Part shown: piece after piece, positions 18,914 through 25,757 of the stretch
How the letters are laid out: each line of letters starts with the position of its first letter
Numbering within the stretch: position 1 is the stretch's first letter
From: Photobacterium profundum SS9
GTDB taxonomy: Bacteria; Pseudomonadota; Gammaproteobacteria; Enterobacterales; Vibrionaceae
Assembly (NCBI RefSeq): GCF_000196255.1
Contig: NC_006370.1
Span: 2,118,887-2,182,886 of the forward strand
Reading direction: 5' to 3'
DNA: 64,000 nucleotides
Notes under the pieces: model-generated
Seen by the model: only the letters and a program-made list of their open reading frames with translations
Database searches by the model: none
What the model was told of the DNA's origin: nothing
Position numbers and translations under genes: made by a program

Positions 18914-18946
18914 ATTCCCCAGTGGGGCTTTGGAGTTGATAGAAAA

Positions 18947-19978
18947 ATGAAAAAATGGTCTGCTTTATTTACTGGTGCTGCATGTGCAGCCGCTATGTTT
19001 ACTACAACAGCAAACGCAGCAAATAAGGAATTAGTCTTTATGAACTGGGGGCCGTATATTTCTACGGAACTTCGAGAACAGTTCACGAAAGAAACTGGTA
19101 TTAAAGTCATTTATTCGACTTACGAATCGAATGAAACAATGTACGCTAAGTTAAAAACACACCCACAAGGTTACGACTTGGTTGTACCTTCAACATATTT
19201 CGTTGCAAAGATGCGTGACGAAGGTATGTTGCAGAAAATTGATAAATCAAAGCTGACCAATTTTGATGAATTAGATGAAAACTATCTAAATAAGCCTTTT
19301 GACCCAAACAATGATTACTCTATGCCGCATGTGGTCGCAATGACAGGCTTAGCCGTAAATACCGATATGTATGATCCTGCCGATTTTGATAGCTGGGCTG
19401 ACTTATGGGACCCAAAATTTAAAGGTCAATTAATGCTAATGGATGACACACGCGAAGTCTTCCATATCGCATTACGCAAACTGGGCTATTCTGGTAACAC
19501 GACAGATCCGAAGCAAATTGATGAAGCAAAAGAAGAGCTGAAAAAGCTGATGCCCAATGTCTTAGTCTTTAATTCAGATAACCCTGCTGCACCCTATTTA
19601 GCTGGTGAAGTTGGCTTAGGTATGCTTTGGAATGGCTCTGCCGCTGCTGCACAGAAAGAAGGTTTACCTATTAAGTTAATTTGGCCAAAAGAAGGCGGTA
19701 TTTTTTGGGTTGATAGTTTAGCAATAGCTAAAAATGCACAAAATGTTGAAGCAGCTCATAGAATGATCGACTTTTTACTTCGCCCAGAGATTGCTGCGAA
19801 AATCTCTGAAGAAACCGGTTATTTAACCGCGGTTAAAGCATCTAACGCAAAATACAAAGACGACCCTACTCTTTTCCCACCGCAAGAAGATTTAGACCGT
19901 GGTGAGTGGCAAGATTCGGTTGGCAATATGAACATCCGTTATGAAAATTACTTTCTTGAACTAAAAGCTAGCCAATAA
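18947..19978 (+). CDS. potD: Polyamine-binding periplasmic protein PotD, copy 1
   Basis: A 343-residue periplasmic solute-binding protein with a signal peptide (MKKWSALFTGAACAAAMFTT, cut near ANA). Key polyamine-site features are MNWGPYIS, YSTYESNETMYAKL, the acidic/aromatic pocket around SWADLWDP, and IFWVDSLAI. It delivers spermidine/putrescine to PotBC. It is closely similar to the next gene over the whole length. Compared with copy 2, the early motif is FMNWGPYI instead of FYNWSEYI, so pocket residues differ. Ribosome site GGAG lies just after the terminator. Confidence 0.94.
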   Translation: MKKWSALFTGAACAAAMFTTTANAANKELVFMNWGPYISTELREQFTKETGIKVIYSTYESNETMYAKLKTHPQGYDLVVPSTYFVAKMRDEGMLQKIDKSKLTNFDELDENYLNKPFDPNNDYSMPHVVAMTGLAVNTDMYDPADFDSWADLWDPKFKGQLMLMDDTREVFHIALRKLGYSGNTTDPKQIDEAKEELKKLMPNVLVFNSDNPAAPYLAGEVGLGMLWNGSAAAAQKEGLPIKLIWPKEGGIFWVDSLAIAKNAQNVEAAHRMIDFLLRPEIAAKISEETGYLTAVKASNAKYKDDPTLFPPQEDLDRGEWQDSVGNMNIRYENYFLELKASQ

Positions 19979-20056
19979 TTATTGGGCGTTTTAAGCAAAG
20001 CAATCAGCTTATACCACCTTTATAATCGCTAACTTAAGACGTTAGCTTTATAGATC

Positions 20057-20065
20057 TGCTATAAT
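20057..20065 (+). promoter_or_regulatory. Candidate extended -10 promoter of potD2
   Basis: TGCTATAAT (extended -10) 142 nt upstream of the potD2 ATG; the -35 region is poor (TTAAGA at long spacing). It gives potD2 its own transcript. Confidence 0.55.
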
Positions 20066-20146
20066 TCCCCCTTGTTTTAATTACACTAAAACGGAAATAT
20101 CATTTAACGTTAAATCGTTGATATGTTTTTCCATTTTATTAGGAGA

Positions 20147-20175
20147 AGCGGTATATACCGCTAGAGAGCACTCTC
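20147..20175 (+). promoter_or_regulatory. Paired palindromes in the potD2 leader
   Basis: Perfect 16-nt palindrome AGCGGTATATACCGCT (20147-20162) directly followed by GAGAG-CA-CTCTC (20164-20175), lying between the candidate promoter and the potD2 ribosome site (TTAGGAG at 20190-20196). A first Shine-Dalgarno-like AGGAGA precedes the palindrome without a start codon. Could be an operator or stacked leader hairpins. Confidence 0.5.
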
Positions 20176-20206
20176 GATATTCCTGTTTGTTAGGAGCAAC
20201 AACATA

Positions 20207-21250
20207 ATGAAAAAATGGTCCTCTTTAATGACCAGCGGCATCTGTGCTGCTGCAATGTTTACTAATGTAGCGATGGCAGCAGATGAAGAACTGTATTTCT
20301 ACAATTGGTCTGAGTATATTCCGTCGGAAGTGCTAGAACAGTTTACGAAAGAAACTGGCATTAAAGTTATTTATTCGACTTACGAATCAAATGAAACCAT
20401 GTACGCTAAACTTAAAACCTTTGGCGAAGGTTATGACCTAATCGTACCATCAACGTATTATGTATCTAAGATGCATTCTGAAGGTATGCTACAAAAAATT
20501 GATAAAACGAAGTTGCCACATTTTAAAGATCTTGATCCTAATTTCTTGAACAAGCCTTTTGATCCTAATAATGACTTCTCTATTCCATACATTTGGGGCG
20601 CAACAGGTATTGGTGTTAACACCGATATGATGGATAAGTCTGAAGTCAGCGGTTGGGCTGATCTTTGGGATCCTAAATGGGAAGGTCAATTAATGATGAT
20701 GGATGACTCACGTGAGTTCTTCCACATTGCCCTTCGTAAATTAGGCTATTCAGCTAACACGACTAACCCTGAAGAAATTAAAGCTGCATACGAAGAATTG
20801 AAAAAACTGATGCCAAACGTATTAGTATTCAACTCTGACTACCCTGCAAACCCATACATGGCAGGTGAAACATCACTGGGTATGTTATGGAATGGCTCTG
20901 CATACATGGCGCGTCTAGAAGGTGCTCCAATTGATATTGTATGGCCGAAAGAAGGTGCTATTTTCTGGATGGATAGTTTAGCTATTCCGGAAAAAGCGAA
21001 AAATACAGAAGCTGCTCATAAGATGATCGACTTCTTACTTCGCCCAGAAAACGCAGCAAAAATTGCCGTCGAGATAGGCTACCCGACACCAGTCGCATCA
21101 GCTAAAAAGTTATTACCAGCTGAATTTGTAAATGATCAAAATATCTTCCCACCACAAGACGTACTTGATGCGGGTGAATGGCAAGATAATGTTGGCACAG
21201 CAAATACACTTTATGAAGAATATTACCAAAAGCTAAAAGCAGGTCAGTAA
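20207..21250 (+). CDS. potD: Polyamine-binding periplasmic protein PotD, copy 2
   Basis: A 347-residue paralogue of the preceding gene with signal peptide MKKWSSLMTSGICAAAMFTN cut near AMA. It keeps FYNWSEYIP, YSTYESNETMYAKL, DDSREFFHIALRKLGYS and FWMDSLAIP, closer to E. coli PotD than copy 1 (FYNWTEYVP). Tandem potD genes are common in Vibrionaceae and may separate spermidine, norspermidine or putrescine binding; that split is inference. It has its own leader. Its natural terminator (21891-21916) is now 640 nt away because an IS200-type element lies between. Confidence 0.95.
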   Translation: MKKWSSLMTSGICAAAMFTNVAMAADEELYFYNWSEYIPSEVLEQFTKETGIKVIYSTYESNETMYAKLKTFGEGYDLIVPSTYYVSKMHSEGMLQKIDKTKLPHFKDLDPNFLNKPFDPNNDFSIPYIWGATGIGVNTDMMDKSEVSGWADLWDPKWEGQLMMMDDSREFFHIALRKLGYSANTTNPEEIKAAYEELKKLMPNVLVFNSDYPANPYMAGETSLGMLWNGSAYMARLEGAPIDIVWPKEGAIFWMDSLAIPEKAKNTEAAHKMIDFLLRPENAAKIAVEIGYPTPVASAKKLLPAEFVNDQNIFPPQDVLDAGEWQDNVGTANTLYEEYYQKLKAGQ

Positions 21251-21296
21251 TTTATTTGCGATAATTGCTTTAAGATATGATGCATAAACTAGACAA

Positions 21297-21861
21297 CCAC
21301 CTACTAAAGTAGGTGGGTTAGTATTAAGGACTGAAAGTCCGGATACGGGTCAAAGACCCGTTTTCGTTAGCCTTCTGTCCTGAAGTTATCTTCAGCCTTG
21401 GGCTCAAAGTGATGATCAAGGTATTCCTTTATCATTTCTTCCGTTAGCTCACCAGATGTCACACAAAAGTAGCCTCTAGCCCAAAAATGACGTCCCCAGT
21501 ATTTCTTCTTTAAATCAGGATAACTCTCGAATAACTTAGCCGATGTACGGCCTTTAATCCTTCGCATTATTTCGCTAGGTGCCATATTGGGTGGTGCAGA
21601 AACTAACAAGTGAACATGATCTTTACTGATTACCCCCTTCAAAATATCAATCTCAAAAGCATGACATGTTTGCCTGATTAGCTCTCGAGCTTTCAAGCCA
21701 ACATCACCAGTCAAAACTTGATAACGATACTTCGTTACAAAAACGAAATGGTACTGAATTTTGAAGACTGTATGACTTCCATATCTATAATCCATAATCA
21801 TGCTCCAACATCATCGATGACCGTAAAATATCATAGCTGAAGCTGACCGACTAAAGTCGGT
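21297..21861 (-). mobile_element. IS200/IS605-family element (tnpA only)
   Basis: The tnpA gene is flanked by the subterminal hairpins expected for this family: CCACCTACT-AA-AGTAGGTGG (21297-21316) beyond the 3' end and ACCGACT-AA-AGTCGGT (21846-21861) before the 5' end. Two further hairpins, GGACT-GAA-AGTCC (21328-21340) and ACGGGTC-AAA-GACCCGT (21345-21361), lie between the end hairpin and tnpA stop. IS200 elements move as single strands and leave no target duplication, so the exact tips cannot be fixed by eye; they are expected a few nt outside these hairpins. Confidence 0.85.
21367..21795 (-). CDS. tnpA: IS200-type Y1 transposase TnpA
   Basis: A 142-residue single-strand transposase (REP-type Y1 HUH enzyme). 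The HUH motif is DHVHLLVS, the conserved WARGYFCVTSG follows, and the catalytic Tyr is in EEMIKEYLDHHF. ATG 21795 has GGAG 7 nt upstream; the ATG two codons earlier is too close. Length is normal and the frame intact, so the copy looks functional. No tnpB is present, so it is of the IS200 rather than IS605 layout. Confidence 0.93.
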   Translation of the reverse strand: MDYRYGSHTVFKIQYHFVFVTKYRYQVLTGDVGLKARELIRQTCHAFEIDILKGVISKDHVHLLVSAPPNMAPSEIMRRIKGRTSAKLFESYPDLKKKYWGRHFWARGYFCVTSGELTEEMIKEYLDHHFEPKAEDNFRTEG

Positions 21862-21890
21862 GGTTTTAACCTTTTAGGTGACGAATAAAC

Positions 21891-21916
21891 AGAGGCTCTT
21901 ATGAGCCTCTTTTTTT
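21891..21916 (+). terminator. Intrinsic terminator, probably the original potD2 terminator
   Basis: Perfect 8-bp stem AGAGGCTC / GAGCCTCT, loop TTAT, then TTTTTT. No gene reads into it now except potD2, cut off by the IS200 element. A group II intron begins right after the T run. Confidence 0.85.
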
Positions 21917-21918
21917 AT

Positions 21919-22764
21919 GTTTGCCCAGCAAAGCTGGCAAACCCGTCTACTTGAAAGATAGTGGAGTCACCCCGACTAAGGGGAAGACAATCCGAATGGC
22001 AAGGGCGTCACTGGCCAACGGTGGGGTCTGAAGGAAGCCATAGGAAGTTAGATGTACACAACTAACCGTAACCTGTTTCGGCGGTGTTGGTGGGTAAGCG
22101 TCCGTAATAGCGCGAAGCCCAATACTTAGTCAGACCAATACTGTGTTTGAGGGTGGAATATCTAGCAGGGAGTCAGTGCAATAACTGGGGAAGCCTGACA
22201 CCACATCCGGGCAAACGCCGGAAGCGTCCATCAAGAGGTGACTCAAGATGCACGTTGGTGCGAGGTGGCAGATGAACCCGTAGTAGTGAGTAAGGCTAGG
22301 CCGATGAAAGCCAGTAATGGTGTGGAGGGGAAAACCAAGCCGACTATCAACATGATGTTTGATAGGGTCAACTGATACCAAAAGTACAGTTGATTGCGAA
22401 GGGGGGAAGCGTACTTTAAGACTGTGATGAGCAGTGACTTTTTTTTCATGGATACACAAGCCGTCTGATCAACGGGACACGTCGAGTTGGTGCACTAGGA
22501 ATAGTGTTAACTGATGATAACGGTCGTATAAGGAAAGTAATTGCAACAAAGTTTGGTAGATTGCCATCGTGCTAGAACGCCAATCCCTGCAATGAAAGTT
22601 ACCACCATGTAGACAAAGAAGCCGCACCCACATGGCGCACAATATCAGATGTTATATTGGTGTTGTGCCACTAATAATAGCGATACGAAGTATGCATGAG
22701 CCGTATACGAGGTCCGTACGGTTCTGTGAGAGGGATGAGGCGGTAACGCCTCACCCTACTCGAT
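21919..22764 (+). mobile_element. ORF-less group II intron (ribozyme)
   Basis: The 3' end is clear: a domain V-like hairpin GAGCCGTA (22698-22705) pairs with TACGGTTC (22717-22724) and holds the catalytic AGC triad. Domain VI follows (22728-22761) with stem GAG-A-GGG / CCC-T-(A)-CTC, bulged A at 22758 seven nt before the 3' end, and the terminal AT of the AY rule at 22764. Upstream, structured purine-rich sequence of domain I type (GGGGAAGACAATCCG, GCGCGAAGCCCAATAC) extends back to about 21919, where GTTTGCCCAGC could be a degenerate GTGYG start. No reverse transcriptase frame exists; domain IV (about 22440-22690) holds only short broken frames. Domain V is 28 nt, shorter than the usual 34, so activity is uncertain. 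Confidence 0.8.
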
Positions 22765-22788
22765 AAGATGAATACAGCAGAATAAATG

Positions 22789-23511
22789 CTATTTGGCACT
22801 TAATATTTCGTCGATGAATTCCGGCACCACTTTCGATGCTGGCCCATAACGTTTTTCAGCAAACTCGCTTTGAACTTCACTCGGTTCAAGGTTTAACTCA
22901 ATAGTATGAGCACCATGCATAGCAGCCTCATGAACAAACCCAGCGGCAGGGTATACTGCACCGGATGTACCAATCGAAATAAATAAATCAGCTGTTAGTA
23001 ACGCGTCGTGTATGCGCTCCATCCCGATTGGCATTTCACCAAACCACACAACATTAGGGCGTAAAGGTGATGGAATCTGGCAACAATGACAGTGGTCATC
23101 TAACTTTATATCACCTTGCCAATGAATACTCTGCCCTGTACCGCTGCACTGTGCTTTTAATAATTCGCCATGCATGTGGATGACATTTTTACTGCCTGCC
23201 ATCTCGTGCAAATTATCGATATTTTGAGTGATAATCGTAACCGTGCCATCAAGTTCAGCTTCAAGCTTGGATAAAGCAAGGTGGGCAGCATTGGGGGCAA
23301 CGGTCCCACTTTCTAGTTGCTGGCGACGTTGGTTATAAAAATTTTGGACTAAATCAGGATCACGGCGATACCCTTCTGGGGTTGCGACATCTTCAATGTG
23401 ATGGTTTTCCCATAAACCATCTTGATCTCTAAATGTTCGAATCCCAGATTCAGCAGAAATGCCCGCACCAGTTAAAATCACAATATTACGGTAGGGAAAA
23501 AGCATACTCAC
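22789..23511 (-). CDS. cobB: NAD-dependent protein deacylase CobB (sirtuin)
   Basis: A 240-residue class III sirtuin that removes acetyl and succinyl groups from lysines using NAD+. The NAD motif [14 protein letters not shown] is at residues 15-28, [13 protein letters not shown] at about 95-107 and the catalytic His in HMHGEL (H114). Y59 and R62 (FYNQRR) are the pair that recognises succinyl-lysine in class III enzymes. Cysteines C122 and the CHCC cluster may form a zinc site. Start ATG 23511 (MSMLFPYRN) or the next Met two codons on. The gene ends 24 nt from the group II intron. Confidence 0.95.
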   Translation of the reverse strand: MSMLFPYRNIVILTGAGISAESGIRTFRDQDGLWENHHIEDVATPEGYRRDPDLVQNFYNQRRQQLESGTVAPNAAHLALSKLEAELDGTVTIITQNIDNLHEMAGSKNVIHMHGELLKAQCSGTGQSIHWQGDIKLDDHCHCCQIPSPLRPNVVWFGEMPIGMERIHDALLTADLFISIGTSGAVYPAAGFVHEAAMHGAHTIELNLEPSEVQSEFAEKRYGPASKVVPEFIDEILSAK

Positions 23512-23537
23512 TGTCCTTATTGTAACGATATACTATT

Positions 23538-23590
23538 TATACCATTGTTTTTATATGGTTTTAACCTACTTCGTATAAGACAATGGTATA
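23538..23590. repeat. Short inverted-repeat element upstream of cobB
   Basis: TATACCATTGT (23538-23548) and ACAATGGTATA (23580-23590) are perfect 11-bp inverted repeats 31 nt apart, 27 nt upstream of cobB. The TATACCA end resembles the ends of other small repeats in this window. The rest of the gap 23512-23833 is AT-rich with nothing recognised. Confidence 0.5.
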
Positions 23591-23833
23591 ACAAGCCTTT
23601 ATCAAGCTCACACTCTTTAATGAATGGTCAATACTCTTACTTTAAAGCTATTTATATTTTGTTATCTGTGTTTCAACGATCTCAATTTGTTCGTTATATT
23701 TATTAGCACTATAAAGTTATAGTGCGCTAGCTTTGTATGAATAATGCACCTATCTCCATTTGTTATACTTCACTTATTCTAACAGAATGGTAAGGCATTA
23801 TAAATTAAGACATTTTATATTACTAACAGACAA

Positions 23834-23861
23834 TAAAAAGCCGATGGATTATACCATCGGC
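23834..23861 (-). terminator. Terminator of the fdh operon
   Basis: GCCGATGG / CCATCGGC stem with a 6-nt loop, followed on the minus strand by TTTTT; lies 47 nt after the last fdh gene. Confidence 0.85.
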
Positions 23862-23908
23862 CTCTCTTTACGTTACGGCGACTACGCCAAATAACTACGC
23901 ATCAGTCG

Positions 23909-24985
23909 CTATACATTATCTTGGCTTGCTTTACCTTTCGATTCAGCATCCAATTTTTCATCATAACCAGGCTGATTTTCAGGTAAATCTTTAACGTCGT
24001 CATACCATAAATCGTGGTGTTCTTTCGCCCACGTCTCATCGACTTCACCCGTAATCATGCCATCTAATGCTGCTTCCATACCAAATAAACCAATATAGAT
24101 ATGGAATACAAAACCACAGATTAAGATCAAAGCAGAGAACATATGCACGAGATTAGATAATTCCATATCACGGCGTGTTTGACCGAACATAGGAAAATCT
24201 AATACAAACCCACTTACAGCAATAAAAAGACCAAACCAAATCAGTAACCAAAAAATGGCCTTTTCACCACCATTAGAAAATCCAGCAGATGGGTGCTTAC
24301 CTTTATGCTTACCTACCATGCCGCCCAGCTTCATGAACCATTGCATATCCACTTTATTAAATACACTTTTACGCCACCACTTAATTAAAACGGTAAACAA
24401 TAAGATAGCAAAGATAGGTCCTATGTAGTTATGGTATTGCTTCGCGGCATAAATAACCCAACCCCATATTTCTGATGGCACAATGGGTTTAATGAAATGC
24501 TTACCATAAACCAGCGTTAACCCACTGAATGCCAACGTTAAGAACGTAAACGCCATGCTCCAGTGTAAGGCTCGATCCATACGGCTCCAGCGCTTAATTT
24601 TACGACCAGTTTTAGGTTTGCTTAGCTTCAAAGGGCCAATAGTGACGTACGCGAGTGCAACCATTGCAAGGCTACCGAAAATAGCCAATGCACCTAATGG
24701 TGACATCCACTTTTCTTTCAAGATGTACCACGTCTGCCCGGGAACACTGATCAACACACCATGCTCTGGTGATTTTGATGTTGTTGTCCCTTCTTGGCCA
24801 TTCTTGACCGCGCGCCAATAGTCAGCACCAGCGAAACCTGCCATTTCGCCTTGAATGACAGATTCCCCTAAGCGCTCATTATTTATGTTTTGGCTCGACT
24901 CTTCACTGGCTATCGCCGACAAAGCAAACGTCAGCATAAATGCAGTAACCAATAAAGTGAACCAACGTCGGATTCGCTTAGTCAT
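23909..24985 (-). CDS. fdhC: Formate dehydrogenase gamma subunit (cytochrome b556 type)
   Basis: A 358-residue inner-membrane subunit that passes electrons from the periplasmic formate dehydrogenase to quinone. A signal peptide (MTKRIRRWFTLLVT..., cut near AIA) is followed by a periplasmic stretch, a helix near 90-110, and the four-helix diheme core with histidines in MDRALHWSMAF, KQYHNYIGP and SNLVHMFSALILICGFVFHIYIG. Start ATG 24985 has TAGGAG at 7 nt; the longer frame to 25009 is unlikely. It is longer than E. coli FdnI (217), as in the Shewanella/Vibrio FdhC type, which has the extra N-terminal domain. Confidence 0.92.
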   Translation of the reverse strand: MTKRIRRWFTLLVTAFMLTFALSAIASEESSQNINNERLGESVIQGEMAGFAGADYWRAVKNGQEGTTTSKSPEHGVLISVPGQTWYILKEKWMSPLGALAIFGSLAMVALAYVTIGPLKLSKPKTGRKIKRWSRMDRALHWSMAFTFLTLAFSGLTLVYGKHFIKPIVPSEIWGWVIYAAKQYHNYIGPIFAILLFTVLIKWWRKSVFNKVDMQWFMKLGGMVGKHKGKHPSAGFSNGGEKAIFWLLIWFGLFIAVSGFVLDFPMFGQTRRDMELSNLVHMFSALILICGFVFHIYIGLFGMEAALDGMITGEVDETWAKEHHDLWYDDVKDLPENQPGYDEKLDAESKGKASQDNV

Positions 24986-25080
24986 TAAAACTCCTAACTG
25001 CTTATACAAAACAGCTGTAAAAAGAAACCAGTTTGTGACTACATGCTGATTTCATTATTTTCATATCATATTTCTACAAT

Positions 25081-25118
25081 GAATCGCTCGTGTACGTTTA
25101 CACACAAACGAGCGATTC
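25081..25118. other. Intercistronic hairpin between fdhB and fdhC
   Basis: Perfect 11-bp inverted repeat GAATCGCTCGT / ACGAGCGATTC with a 16-nt loop and no T run, in the 142-nt space between fdhB and fdhC. It may stabilise or process the mRNA and set subunit ratios rather than terminate. Confidence 0.6.
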
Positions 25119-25127
25119 AATAAGAAA

Positions 25128-25745
25128 TTAGGCGTTTTGTTCTTTGCTTGCATCGTATGCAAGATCATCAACATTGGCCCAACCCGCCTCTTTCGCACCA
25201 CGTGCAACTACACGCTCACGGAAAATGTCAGAGATTTTAGCGGCATCACCTGCTAGCAAGGCTTTTGTTGAACAAAGCGATGCACACATAGGTAACTTAC
25301 CTTCGGCAATACGGTTTGCACCGTATTTTTGTTTCTCTTCAATCGAGCCTGGTTCAACGCCGGGACCACCTGCACAGAAAGTACACTTATCCATCTTGCC
25401 ACGTTCAGCAAAGGCATCCTCTTTAGGAAACTGAGGAGCACCAAAAGGACAAGCAAACAAGCAGTAACCACAACCGATGCAAAGGTCTTTATCGTGACGA
25501 ACAATACCGTCTTCAGTTTGTTCAAAACAATCTGCCGGACAAACCGCCATGCATGGCGCATCAGAACAATGCATACAAGCGACAGAAATTGACGTTTCGC
25601 CGGGTTCACCATCATTAAGGGTTACAACGCGTCGACGTTGAATACCCCACTCTAGTGCATCATCGTTTTCATTCTTACATGCGGTAACACAACCATTGCA
25701 CTCGATACAACGCTTAGAGTCACAAAGAAATTTCATACGTGCCAT
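25128..25745 (-). CDS. fdhB: Formate dehydrogenase beta subunit (four [4Fe-4S])
   Basis: A 205-residue ferredoxin-like subunit with four cysteine clusters of the DMSO-reductase partner family: CIECNGCVTAC near residue 14, CMHCSDAPCMAVCP near 57, CIGCGYCLFACP near 88 and CTFCAGG...CASLC further on. It carries electrons from FdhA to FdhC on the periplasmic side. It has no signal peptide and should be co-exported with the Tat-targeted FdhA. No C-terminal membrane anchor, unlike E. coli FdnH, in agreement with its short length. It starts 12 nt after fdhA. Confidence 0.94.
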   Translation of the reverse strand: MARMKFLCDSKRCIECNGCVTACKNENDDALEWGIQRRRVVTLNDGEPGETSISVACMHCSDAPCMAVCPADCFEQTEDGIVRHDKDLCIGCGYCLFACPFGAPQFPKEDAFAERGKMDKCTFCAGGPGVEPGSIEEKQKYGANRIAEGKLPMCASLCSTKALLAGDAAKISDIFRERVVARGAKEAGWANVDDLAYDASKEQNA

Positions 25746-25757
25746 CTGAATGACTCC

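Noticed and set aside
22130..22459. Two minus-strand frames of 109 and 68 codons in the group II intron
   Set aside because: They lie within ribozyme sequence, lack ribosome sites and look like translated structural RNA.
22452..22620. A 40-residue frame ending KVIATKFGRLPSC in intron domain IV, considered as a reverse transcriptase remnant
   Set aside because: Too short and without any RT or maturase motif; I cannot tie it to an intron-encoded protein.
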